A DNA stretch of 9,579 nt from contig JAEUMU010000245.1 in NCBI GenBank assembly GCA_016791325.1, positions 1 to 9,579 on the forward strand. The letters run 5' to 3'. Shown here in pieces: positions 1 through 6,304 of the stretch (positions are counted from its first letter, which is position 1; every line of letters starts with the position of its first letter). Source of the DNA: Hyphomonadaceae bacterium (GTDB lineage Bacteria > Pseudomonadota > Alphaproteobacteria > Caulobacterales > Aquidulcibacteraceae). Under the pieces are notes generated by a model. That model was not told the origin of the DNA and did no database searches. It worked only from the letters and a program-made list of their open reading frames with translations. The translations under genes and the position numbers were made by a program.

Positions 1-170
1 GTCGCGCCGATCGGGCCCAAGCGCATGGATTGATCGATGTAGCGCGCCGCCAGCGCAGCGAAGGCGCGATCGGCGCTGCTCTGGCTTTGCCCGAACGCCT
101 CACCGGCCACGATGGGCGTGAGAGCAGCAGCGCCAAGCCCGGCGACAACACGGCGGCGAGAGATGGTCAT
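1..170 (-). CDS. Exported protein, N-terminal fragment, probable DUF885 family (runs off left edge)
   Basis: Only the first 56 codons lie in the window, read on the minus strand from the ATG at 170-168. The product begins MTISRRRVVAGLGAAAL, a signal peptide with a twin-arginine-like n-region (SRRRVVAG), a hydrophobic core and a probable cleavage near AFG/QS. The mature start, AFAALAARYIDQSMRLGPIGA, resembles the opening of DUF885 proteins. These are exported, predicted metallo-hydrolase-like proteins of poorly known function, and many begin with a helix leading to a 'P..AT.LGDHR' segment that would lie just beyond this fragment. A GGGAGG ribosome site (182-187 on the complement) sits 11 nt before the ATG and supports this start. 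The export signal is seen; the family call rests on about 20 residues and is an inference. Confidence 0.6.
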   Translation of the reverse strand, partial: MTISRRRVVAGLGAAALTPIVAGEAFGQSQSSADRAFAALAARYIDQSMRLGPIGA

Positions 171-256
171 GACGGCGTTTGCCTCCCGAGCAACACAACG
201 GGGGCGGCAGCCCAACGGCCGCGCCCCTCTTTGCGCGCACCATACGCAAGGGCGTA

Positions 257-310
257 GTTTGCGCAATACGGCGCGCTATGCTGCAAACGCGTTGCTGCAT
301 ATGCGCAAAC
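257..310. repeat. Nested inverted repeat upstream of the DUF885-like gene
   Basis: The outer arms GTTTGCGCA (257-265) and TGCGCAAAC (302-310) are perfect 9-bp complements. The inner arms TATGCTGCAA (277-286) and TTGCTGCATA (292-301) match at 9 of 10 positions around a 5-nt loop (ACGCG). On the right side the two arms are contiguous, while on the left an 11-nt bulge separates them. A further pair of near-matching half-sites, CTTTGCG and CGCAAGG, lies around 228-252. The element sits 87-140 bp upstream of the minus-strand start at 170. It could be an operator cluster, a cruciform, or a structured leader. No protein can be assigned. Confidence 0.55.
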
Positions 311-315
311 GGAAG

Positions 316-340
316 GAAATACTGCCCCGGAACGAGGCAG
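316..340 (-). terminator. Possible weak terminator of the tetR-type gene
   Basis: Reading the minus strand, CTGCC (340-336) and GGCAG (326-322) form a 5-bp stem around a 9-nt loop. The stem is followed at once by TATTTCC (321 downward). It lies 20-45 bp after the stop codon of the TetR-family gene. The stem is short and the T-tract is interrupted, so this is only a candidate. Confidence 0.35.
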
Positions 341-360
341 CCTGGACTTTCTTTACCCGA

Positions 361-951
361 CTAACCGCCCTTGGCGCGGGCCTCGGCCGAGACCAGCGAT
401 TGGAACCGGGATAAGGCCGCCCGCGCCGCCGCCCGCTGCGCCGGCGCGCCGCTGGCAATGCGCTCCAGCTTTCCTTCCAGCAGCAAAGTGGCCAGGCCAT
501 GGGCCAATGACCAGGCGGTGAGGATGAGCGTCGGGTCGTTCGGGGAAACCGCGCGCGCGGCTTCGGCCAGCACATCGAATGCGCCGGCGGCGCAGGCGCG
601 GGCGTCGTCATGCTTTTCGGCGCGCACCCATTCGGAGCGGAACATGAGCTTGAAATGCGCCGGATTTGCCAGGGCGAAGTCTATATAGGCGCCGCCGAGG
701 GCGGTGAGGCGCCGCGCGGCGTTGGGCTCGGCATCGAATGCCGCGCGGCTCGAATCGCGCAGCCGCGCGAACCCCTCGGCGACAATGGCGGCGAGGATGG
801 CTTCGCGATCCGGAAAGTGATGGTAGGGCGCCTGGTGGCTGACCCCCGCGCGGCGCGCGACCTCGCGCATGGAAAAGCCCTCCAGACCCTTCTCACCAAT
901 CAAGGCCAGGCTGGCGTCGAGCACACGCCGGCGCAAATCGTCCGCTTTCAT
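361..951 (-). CDS. TetR-family transcriptional repressor, probable local regulator of the RND efflux operon
   Basis: This is a 196-residue protein, a normal TetR-family length. Residues about 8-50 form the TetR_N DNA-binding domain, with the helix-turn-helix FSMREVARRAGVSHQAPYHHF at about 26-46 and the family's typical 'YHHF..RE.IL' continuation. The C-terminal ligand and dimer domain has the 'FALANPAHFKLMFRS' segment typical of the WHG-type TetR C-terminal domain. The start chosen is the ATG at 951-949, because residues MKADDLRRRVLDASL give the usual TetR N-terminus. An AAGG ribosome site lies 9 nt upstream. The frame stays open further upstream to 1407, but that stretch would run through the operators and the adaptor gene. 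Two palindromes between this gene and the divergent efflux genes are the expected operators, so it likely represses both itself and the pump until an unknown ligand binds. Confidence 0.92.
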   Translation of the reverse strand: MKADDLRRRVLDASLALIGEKGLEGFSMREVARRAGVSHQAPYHHFPDREAILAAIVAEGFARLRDSSRAAFDAEPNAARRLTALGGAYIDFALANPAHFKLMFRSEWVRAEKHDDARACAAGAFDVLAEAARAVSPNDPTLILTAWSLAHGLATLLLEGKLERIASGAPAQRAAARAALSRFQSLVSAEARAKGG

Positions 952-973
952 GATCTCCAACCTTGAGCGCCCA

Positions 974-988
974 CTTGACAGTGTCAAG
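974..988. promoter_or_regulatory. Operator-like palindrome 1 (perfect, 7-1-7)
   Basis: CTTGACA-G-TGTCAAG is a perfect inverted repeat around a single central base at 981. It lies between the TetR-type gene and the efflux genes, 23 bp upstream of the repressor start. Its left arm contains a TTGACA hexamer that can serve as a -35 element reading rightward. It is most likely a binding site for the adjacent TetR-family protein. The palindrome is seen; the binding partner is inferred from position. Confidence 0.75.
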
Positions 989-1008
989 CGGGAACTAGAC
1001 ACTGTCAA
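975..1008. promoter_or_regulatory. Symmetrical divergent promoter candidate overlapping the operators
   Basis: On the plus strand TTGACA (975-980) is followed after 17 bp by GACACT (998-1003). On the minus strand TTGACA (1008-1003) is followed after 17 bp by GACACT (985-980). The two candidate promoters are thus mirror images produced by the spacing of the two palindromes. The -35 hexamers are consensus; the -10 hexamers match TATAAT at only 3 of 6 positions. If used, a bound repressor would block both directions. Transcripts would start near 1010 (efflux genes) and near 973 (repressor). Confidence 0.45.
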
Positions 1009-1009
1009 G
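995..1009. promoter_or_regulatory. Operator-like palindrome 2 (one mismatch)
   Basis: CTAGACA-C-TGTCAAG is the same palindrome as at 974-988 with one mismatched arm base. It is centred at 1002, exactly 21 bp from the first centre. That is two helical turns, so two repressor dimers would sit on the same face of the DNA and could bind cooperatively. Confidence 0.72.
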
Positions 1010-1050
1010 CGGCCTTGTGAGCGCTGAACAATGTGGATATCTTTCAGCGT

Positions 1051-1066
1051 AAAGGGGAATCGGGTG
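1051..1066 (+). promoter_or_regulatory. Shine-Dalgarno and GTG that would start the adaptor gene, followed by an in-frame stop
   Basis: AAAGGGG (1051-1057) is the only strong ribosome site upstream of the adaptor gene, and a GTG lies 6 nt later at 1064-1066. Reading on gives GTG CCG TAA, then GCG CTG CTT TTA CTG, in the same frame as the adaptor. Without the TAA at 1070-1072 the product would begin M-P-x-A-L-L-L-L-A-S-A-A-V-M-L-S-A-C, a textbook lipoprotein signal. This suggests the ancestral start was here. Confidence 0.6.
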
Positions 1067-1102
1067 CCGTAAGCGCTGCTTTTACTGGCGTCGGCGGCGG
1101 TT

Positions 1103-2077
1103 ATGCTGAGCGCCTGCGGCGGCGGCGAAGCGCCCGCGGCGGCGAGCGACCAGCCGGTGGTTTCGATCGTGACCGTGGCGCCGGCGGGTGGCGCAGGCGC
1201 GGTGCGGGCAAGCGGGCTGATTGGCTTTCGGCGCGAGCCGCAATTGGCGTTCAACGCGCCGGGCGTGATCGCCAGCCTCGATGTCGATAGCGGCGATGTG
1301 GTTCGGCGCGGGCAAAGGCTGGCGACGTTGCGGCGCACCAGCGTCGGCGCCAATCCCGATGAATCGGCGCTGGCGCGGCAGGTGGCCGAGCGCGATCTGG
1401 CGCGCACGCAAGAGCTCTATGAGCGCGGCTTCGTTTCAGAAGCGCGGCTGGAGAGTGCGCGTCTTGCTGTGGAGCGTGCGCGGGATTCTTCCGTGCTGAC
1501 GGCGCCGGCGGACGGCGTGATCCTGCGCCGCGCGGCGGAGCCGGCGCAAAGCGTGGCTGCGGGCGCGCCGGTGATCGTGTTCGGGGAAAGCGGATCCGGG
1601 ATTGTGGTGCGTGCGCCGGTTTCTTCGGCCGAGGCGGCGCGCATTCGCCCCGGCGATACCGCGCAGGTGCGCGTGCAGGCGCTGGGCCCGCAAGCGCGAG
1701 CAGCGCGGGTGACGCGCGTGAGCGCGCAAAGCGACGCACGCACCGGCGCATTCACGATCGAGATTGAAGTGACCGACGCCGCCGGCCTGCGCAGCGGCAT
1801 GGTGGCGGAGGCGGAAATCGCCGCCGCGCCGGCAAGCGGAGAAGCTTCGGCGCTGATCGTGCCGACGCTGGCGCTGCTGGATGCGCGCGCCGATCAGGGC
1901 GTTGTGTTCGTCATCGACGAGAACAACGTGGCGCGGCGGCGGGCCGTGCGCACGGCCGGGGTTTCCCAGAACGGCGTGCTGGTGGTGGAAGGGCTGGCCG
2001 CCGGCGAGCGCGTGGTTTCCGCCGGCGCGGCCTATGTGCGCGACGGCGAAGGCGTTCGGCTGGCGGCAGAGAGCTAG
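1103..2077 (+). CDS. RND efflux periplasmic adaptor (membrane fusion) lipoprotein, N-terminus in doubt
   Basis: The product is a HlyD/AcrA-type adaptor that links an inner-membrane RND pump to an outer-membrane channel. From the ATG at 1103 it has 324 residues. The first lipoyl half is at about 50-77 (FNAPGVIASLDVDSGDVVRRG), a short coiled-coil hairpin at 83-128, and the second lipoyl half at 130-160 (LTAPADGVI). A beta-barrel follows at about 166-240 and the membrane-proximal domain at 248-320. Cys5 in the LSAC lipobox should be lipidated, but only four residues precede it. The hydrophobic stretch that would complete the signal (ALLLLASAAV) lies just upstream in frame, behind a TAA at 1070-1072. 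No ATG, GTG or TTG lies between that stop and 1103. The gene may be a signal-peptide nonsense mutant, may carry a sequence error, or may use a rare CTG start at 1076. It abuts the pump gene with no gap. Confidence 0.85.
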   Translation: MLSACGGGEAPAAASDQPVVSIVTVAPAGGAGAVRASGLIGFRREPQLAFNAPGVIASLDVDSGDVVRRGQRLATLRRTSVGANPDESALARQVAERDLARTQELYERGFVSEARLESARLAVERARDSSVLTAPADGVILRRAAEPAQSVAAGAPVIVFGESGSGIVVRAPVSSAEAARIRPGDTAQVRVQALGPQARAARVTRVSAQSDARTGAFTIEIEVTDAAGLRSGMVAEAEIAAAPASGEASALIVPTLALLDARADQGVVFVIDENNVARRRAVRTAGVSQNGVLVVEGLAAGERVVSAGAAYVRDGEGVRLAAES

Positions 2078-5000
2078 ATGCAGGCCATTACACGCTTCTT
2101 CGTCGACCGCTGGCAGTTTACGGCGGTGGTGTTCACGCTGCTGATCGCGCTGGGCGTGGCGGCGATCATCACCATTCCGAAATCCGAAGATCCGGTGACG
2201 GAATTTCCCGGCGTTTCGATCGCCGTGATTCTGCCCGGTGCGGACGCCGAACAGATGGAGCGGCTCGTCGCCATTCCGATTGAGAACGCGCTGAACGCAA
2301 TCGACAACGTAGACGAGCTTTCATCACGCTCCCGCGCGGGACTGGCGATCATCTCGGTAGAGTTTCGCTGGGGCGAAGATTCACAAGAGAAGTTCGGCGA
2401 AGTGGTGCGTGAGCTCGCCGCCATTCGCGAGCGGCTGCCCGACGGCATCACCGACATTCGCACCCGGCGCTTCAATCCCGCGCAGGCGGCGGTGGCGCAG
2501 CTAGCCATCACCAGTTCGGACGCTTCGTTCCGCCAGATGGAAGCGTACGCCAAGGCGCTGCGCGATGCGATAGAGCGTGCGCCAGGCGTGCAAGGCGCCG
2601 ATGTGTGGGGCGCGCCGCCGGCGGAGGTGCAGGTCGGCGTGGATCTCGATCGCCTGGCAGCGTACAGGGTGCCGATCACTGCGTTATCGGAGGCGCTGCA
2701 GCGCCAAGGCGTTGATGCGCCGATCGGGGCGGTTGAGGCTGGCGGGCGGCGCTTCAACGTGCGCGGCGCCGGCGCGTTCGAGAGCCTGGAGCAAATTCGC
2801 GCGGTGCCGCTGCGGGCGGAAAACGGCTCGCTGTTGACGGTTGGCGATGTCGCCGAGGTGGCCTGGGCCGATGGCGAGCGCGCGCACATCACGCGCTTCA
2901 ACGGCGAGCGCGCGATTTTCGTGAGCGCGCGCGCCTTGCTGGGCGCCAACGTGTTCGACGTGATTTCCGCGATCGACCGCGAGGTAGACAGCTTCGAGGC
3001 CTCCCTGCCCGACAACATAACTTTGCACCGCGCGTTCGACCAATCGGAGACGGTTTCGCACCGGCTGGGCACGCTGGGGCGGGATTTCACCATCGCCATT
3101 TTCCTGGTGCTGCTGACGCTGCTGCCGCTGGGCTTTCGCGCTTCACTGGTGGTGATGGTTTCGATCCCGCTTTCGCTGGCGATCGGCGTGGTGGCGCTTC
3201 AGGAACTGGGCTTTTCGCTGAACCAGCTTTCCATCGCCGGCTTCGTGCTGGCGCTGGGTCTGCTGGTGGACGACAGCATCGTCGTTACGGAAAACATCGC
3301 ACGCCACTTGCGCAACGGCCTGCCCCCGCGCGAGGCGGCGATTGCGGGCGTGAGCGAAATCAATGTCGCGGTGATCGGCTGCACGGCGACTTTGCTGTTC
3401 GCATTCCTGCCGCTGATGGCGCTGCCGGAAGCTTCCGGGGCGTTCATCCGCTCATTGCCGGTGGCGGTGGTGGCGACGATCCTGGCGTCGCTGGTGGTGG
3501 CGCTGACGATCATTCCGTTCCTGGCCAGCCGCCTGCTTCCGCGCGAGGACACGGGAAAATCGAACGCGGTGCTGGACGCCACAATGGGCGTTATCCACGG
3601 CGTCTATCGCCCCGCGCTGCACTGGGCGCTGGCGCATCCCCGCAAGACGGTGATCATCGGGCTTTCGGCGTTCTTTCTTTCGCTCGGGCTGATTCCGAAA
3701 CTGGGCTTCTCTTTGTTTCCCGAAAGCGACAGCCCCTATTTCCTGATCGATGTGGAAACGCCTCAGGGCGCCTCCGTGGCGGAGACGGACCGCGCCGTCG
3801 CGTTCGCGGAATCGGTGCTGGCGGAGTATCCGCAGATTACCTGGCGCTTCGCCAATGCCGGGCGCGGTAATCCGCAAATCTACTATAACGAAATCGCGCC
3901 CGAGCAGATTTCCAACGTGGGCCAGATTTATGGGCGCTTCGATGTGTGGCATCGCCACGAAGGCATGCGCACCGTGGAAGCGATCCGCGCGCGGCTGGAC
4001 CAATATGCGGGCGCGCAGATAAATTTCCGCCGCTTCTCGAACGGGCCGCCGATCGAAGCGCCGATCTCGGTGCGGGTGAGCGGGCCGGATTTGGCCGCGA
4101 TCGGCGAGCTTTCCGAGGCGGTGACGCAAATCTTGCGCGAAACGCCAGGCACGCGGGCTATTTCCAACACCGCCGCCGAACGCCTGATCGATCTTGATCT
4201 CAACATAGATACAGCGCAGGCGGCGCTGCGCGGCGTGCCGGCGGGGGGCGTCGATGCGGCGCTGCGGACGGCGGTGGCGGGCCAGCCGGTGGCGCAATTC
4301 CGCGATCCGGCGGGTGATGCGTTCCCCATTATCGTGCGCGCGCCGCGCACGGAGCCGATGGCGCTGGAGCGGCTGCGAGAGCTTTATGTTTGGAACGGCC
4401 AGGGCGCGGCTGTGCCGCTGGGCGAGTTGGCCAGCCCGCAGCTCGATAGCGGCCCTGCTTCGATCTACCGGCGCGACCGCCAGCGCAACGCCAGCATCAG
4501 CGCCTATACAGAGACGGGATACCTGACCAGCGATGTGACTAACGAAGTCGCGCGCCGGCTTGAAGCACTGCGCCTGCCGCCAGGCTATTCAATTTCGTTC
4601 GGCGGCCAGGCGGAAGCACAGGCGCGCAGCTTTGGCGGGCTGGGGCCGGCGATCCTGATCGCGATTTTCGGCGTGCTGGCGGTGCTGCTGCTGGAGTTTC
4701 GCACGTTCGCGATTACCGCGGTGGTGGCGTTTGTGATTCCATTCGGCATCATGGGCGGGTTGATCGCGCTATGGATTGGCGGGGAGTCGCTTTCGTTCAC
4801 GGCGGTGATCGGCTTCGTGGCCTTGATCGGCATCGAGATCAAAAACTCCATCCTGCTGGTGGAATTCGCGAACCAATTGCGCGAGCGCGGCACACCGCTG
4901 CGCGAGGCGATCGAGCAAGCGGGCGAAGTGCGCTTTCTGCCGGTGCTGCTGACAAGCCTGACCGCGATTGGCGGGCTGACGCCGCTGCTTCTGGAAAGCT

Positions 5001-5137
5001 CGCCGCTGTTTTCGCCGATCGCGATGGTGCTGATCGGGGGGCTGATCAGCTCAACCTTGGTGGCGCGGATCGTGACGCCTGCGATGTATCTGCTGCTGGC
5101 CAAGGACGAAGACGCGCCTCAAGCGCACGGGGCGTAA
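2078..5137 (+). CDS. RND multidrug-type efflux pump, inner-membrane permease (AcrB/HAE1-like)
   Basis: This 1019-residue proton-driven RND transporter has the full family length. The N-terminal helix is at about 14-33, followed by a large periplasmic loop. A block of helices starts near 337, the second half-repeat begins with a helix near 527 (KTVIIGLSAFFLSLGLIPKL), and a second large loop and the final helices end at about 1005. The proton-relay residues are present: Asp398-Asp399 in GLLVDDSIVVTENI, matching AcrB Asp407-Asp408, and Lys922 in IEIKNSILLVEFA, matching AcrB Lys940. The pair D-D with K points to HAE-type drug or organic-compound export rather than metal efflux. The ATG at 2078 immediately follows the adaptor's TAG (2075-2077), so translation is probably coupled. 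No outer-membrane factor gene is in the window, so a TolC-like protein encoded elsewhere is expected. The substrate is unknown. Confidence 0.96.
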   Translation: MQAITRFFVDRWQFTAVVFTLLIALGVAAIITIPKSEDPVTEFPGVSIAVILPGADAEQMERLVAIPIENALNAIDNVDELSSRSRAGLAIISVEFRWGEDSQEKFGEVVRELAAIRERLPDGITDIRTRRFNPAQAAVAQLAITSSDASFRQMEAYAKALRDAIERAPGVQGADVWGAPPAEVQVGVDLDRLAAYRVPITALSEALQRQGVDAPIGAVEAGGRRFNVRGAGAFESLEQIRAVPLRAENGSLLTVGDVAEVAWADGERAHITRFNGERAIFVSARALLGANVFDVISAIDREVDSFEASLPDNITLHRAFDQSETVSHRLGTLGRDFTIAIFLVLLTLLPLGFRASLVVMVSIPLSLAIGVVALQELGFSLNQLSIAGFVLALGLLVDDSIVVTENIARHLRNGLPPREAAIAGVSEINVAVIGCTATLLFAFLPLMALPEASGAFIRSLPVAVVATILASLVVALTIIPFLASRLLPREDTGKSNAVLDATMGVIHGVYRPALHWALAHPRKTVIIGLSAFFLSLGLIPKLGFSLFPESDSPYFLIDVETPQGASVAETDRAVAFAESVLAEYPQITWRFANAGRGNPQIYYNEIAPEQISNVGQIYGRFDVWHRHEGMRTVEAIRARLDQYAGAQINFRRFSNGPPIEAPISVRVSGPDLAAIGELSEAVTQILRETPGTRAISNTAAERLIDLDLNIDTAQAALRGVPAGGVDAALRTAVAGQPVAQFRDPAGDAFPIIVRAPRTEPMALERLRELYVWNGQGAAVPLGELASPQLDSGPASIYRRDRQRNASISAYTETGYLTSDVTNEVARRLEALRLPPGYSISFGGQAEAQARSFGGLGPAILIAIFGVLAVLLLEFRTFAITAVVAFVIPFGIMGGLIALWIGGESLSFTAVIGFVALIGIEIKNSILLVEFANQLRERGTPLREAIEQAGEVRFLPVLLTSLTAIGGLTPLLLESSPLFSPIAMVLIGGLISSTLVARIVTPAMYLLLAKDEDAPQAHGA

Positions 5138-5173
5138 GGCGCGCACAACCCAGGGCGCCGCGACGCCAGGGCG

Positions 5174-5185
5174 CGCCCAGAGCGC
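5174..5185 (+). repeat. 12-bp direct repeat, copy 1 (CGCCCAGAGCGC)
   Basis: An identical copy lies at 5261-5272. The two copies bracket the FNR-type box and the candidate -10 in the intergenic region before the dioxygenase gene. In GC-rich DNA a chance match is possible. I see no transposon ends. Confidence 0.4.
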
Positions 5186-5194
5186 AGCGCCGGC

Positions 5195-5208
5195 TTGATC
5201 GCAATCAA
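5195..5208. promoter_or_regulatory. FNR/FixK-type box (TTGAT-CGCA-ATCAA)
   Basis: This is a perfect match to the TTGAT-N4-ATCAA consensus of the CRP/FNR superfamily regulators FNR, FixK and Anr. It lies 84 bp before the dioxygenase ATG in the 154-bp gap after the pump gene. A weak -10 (TATTGC, 5234-5239) follows at a distance close to that of class II FNR-dependent promoters, with the box centred near -41 to -44. A ten-base exact match by chance is expected about once per million bases in random DNA and less often in GC-rich DNA. The site match is seen; regulation by oxygen is inferred. Confidence 0.6.
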
Positions 5209-5260
5209 TTCCTCGGCGGCGGTGACGGCGTCGTATTGCTGTAGCCGGCATTACACATAA

Positions 5261-5272
5261 CGCCCAGAGCGC
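5261..5272 (+). repeat. 12-bp direct repeat, copy 2 (CGCCCAGAGCGC)
   Basis: Identical to 5174-5185, 87 bp downstream of it, and ending 5 bp before the GGGAGG ribosome site (5277-5282) of the dioxygenase gene. Confidence 0.4.
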
Positions 5273-5291
5273 CGGCGGGAGGCGCATCATC

Positions 5292-6191
5292 ATGGAAATT
5301 GGCAACTGGAAATCAGTCGCGGGCATGGCGCAGACCTATCGGCATGCGCGCGAGCTTGGCTTGGAAACCAACATCGCCGAACTCGAAGCTTTCGGTTTCA
5401 CCATCATTCCGCCTGAGAAGAACGGCGCGCCAAAGGGCTTCGCTGAGCGGATGTATGAGAAGCTGCTGCAGATCACCAAAGCGGAAGATGAGTCCGCGGT
5501 CGATCTGAACCGCCATAGCGATGCGGAGAAGCCGGCCTATGGGCGCCAGATTTTCCATCTGCTTGAGCGCGATCCGATTTTCATCGACGCGGTGATGAAC
5601 CCCGTCGTGCGCACGATCGGCGCATACATGATGGGGCAAAGCTATCGCCTCTTCAGCATGGTGGCGTTTTACAAGGACGGACCCGCACGTTCGACGCACA
5701 TGCATTGCGATTGCGTGGGCGTGCCGCCGCCGCTGCCCGCTTACTCGACCTTGTGCAATGTGAGCTGGATCTTGACGCCTTATCGTGAGGAAACCGGCAC
5801 GTTGGGGATGGTGCCGGGAAGCCACCGGCTCTGTCGCCACCCGACGCAATTTGAGCAGCCGAAATTTCTTGGCGGGCCGATGGATGACGATGTCGTCGTG
5901 CCGATCCGGGCCGAGCCTGGTTCGCTGGTCGTGTTTCCCGGCAATATGTGGCACTGCACGTATCCGAAGACGACCGATGGCGTGCGCGCGCATGTGGTGA
6001 CGGCCTTCGCCCGCAACTTCATCGCTGCGGCGGAAGACTATTCCGACCTGCCCGACAGCGTTCTTGCTCATGGCGGGCCGGAATTGGCGCGCCTGATCGG
6101 GCGCAAGGCATGGCAAGGCTATGGCCGCGCCGGGCCCAAGCTTGAGGACATGGCGCTGGTGCGTGCGGCCTACGAGACACCCTACGGCTGA
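5292..6191 (+). CDS. Phytanoyl-CoA dioxygenase (PhyH) family Fe(II)/2-oxoglutarate oxygenase
   Basis: This 299-residue cytosolic enzyme uses O2, 2-oxoglutarate and Fe(II) to hydroxylate a substrate, releasing CO2 and succinate. The double-stranded beta-helix metal triad is visible: His138-x-Asp140 in THMHCDCVG and the distal His221 in GNMWHCTYPKT. Arg232 in GVRAHVVTAF is the likely 2-oxoglutarate carboxylate contact. The PGSHRL motif near residue 177 is also typical of the family. There is no signal peptide. The GGGAGG ribosome site ends 9 nt before the ATG and decides the start. The gene stands alone between the pump operon and the Rrf2 gene, with an FNR-type box upstream and a stem-loop downstream. 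The substrate cannot be read from the sequence; family members act on acyl-CoAs, small amines, ectoine or other metabolites. Confidence 0.88.
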   Translation: MEIGNWKSVAGMAQTYRHARELGLETNIAELEAFGFTIIPPEKNGAPKGFAERMYEKLLQITKAEDESAVDLNRHSDAEKPAYGRQIFHLLERDPIFIDAVMNPVVRTIGAYMMGQSYRLFSMVAFYKDGPARSTHMHCDCVGVPPPLPAYSTLCNVSWILTPYREETGTLGMVPGSHRLCRHPTQFEQPKFLGGPMDDDVVVPIRAEPGSLVVFPGNMWHCTYPKTTDGVRAHVVTAFARNFIAAAEDYSDLPDSVLAHGGPELARLIGRKAWQGYGRAGPKLEDMALVRAAYETPYG

Positions 6192-6202
6192 GCCCAACGC
6201 GC

Positions 6203-6237
6203 GCTCGTTCCCTCAGGGCCGCGCCGGGGGAACGAGC
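6203..6237 (+). terminator. Stem-loop after the dioxygenase gene, probable terminator
   Basis: GCTCGTTCCC (6203-6212) and GGGAACGAGC (6228-6237) form a perfect 10-bp stem around a 15-nt loop, starting 11 bp after the stop codon. No run of T follows directly, so termination may be imperfect or the hairpin may act mainly to protect the transcript's 3' end. It separates the dioxygenase from the Rrf2 unit. Confidence 0.6.
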
Positions 6238-6251
6238 CTGCGCGCATCAGT

Positions 6252-6265
6252 TTGATAGGGATTAA
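6252..6265. promoter_or_regulatory. FNR/FixK-like box, 9 of 10 (TTGAT-AGGG-ATTAA)
   Basis: The site matches TTGAT-N4-ATCAA except for one base (ATTAA). It is centred 46 bp before the chosen Rrf2 start (ATG 6305). It overlaps the palindrome GATTAATC (6260-6267), which is followed by GGACAGTCC (6269-6277), a 4-1-4 palindrome. The region is therefore a compact candidate operator zone for an FNR-type protein, for the Rrf2 protein itself, or for both. I see no good -10 and no clear ribosome site before the gene. Confidence 0.4.
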
Positions 6266-6304
6266 TCTGGACAGTCCCCTCGTTTCGTGGCTTGCCCTTT
6301 GCGC

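Noticed and set aside
1033..1290. Small plus-strand open frame across the start of the adaptor gene
   Set aside because: It is out of frame with the adaptor and its product is low-complexity Arg/Gly-rich.
952..1407. N-terminal extension of the TetR-type protein by 152 residues on the minus strand
   Set aside because: The extension would cross both operators and lie antisense to the adaptor gene. The ATG at 951 gives the normal TetR start and length.
3452..4297. Long open frame (281 codons) on the minus strand inside the RND pump gene
   Set aside because: It is antisense to an intact conserved gene, is rich in Arg/His from GC bias, and has no recognisable domain. Such shadows are normal in GC-rich DNA.
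5170..5179. GGGCGCGCCC palindrome after the pump gene as a terminator
   Set aside because: It is a self-complementary 10-mer with no loop and no T-tract, and such strings are common in this GC-rich sequence.
5313..6197. Long open frame (294 codons) on the minus strand opposite the dioxygenase gene
   Set aside because: The dioxygenase on the plus strand has family motifs and a good ribosome site, while the antisense frame has neither.
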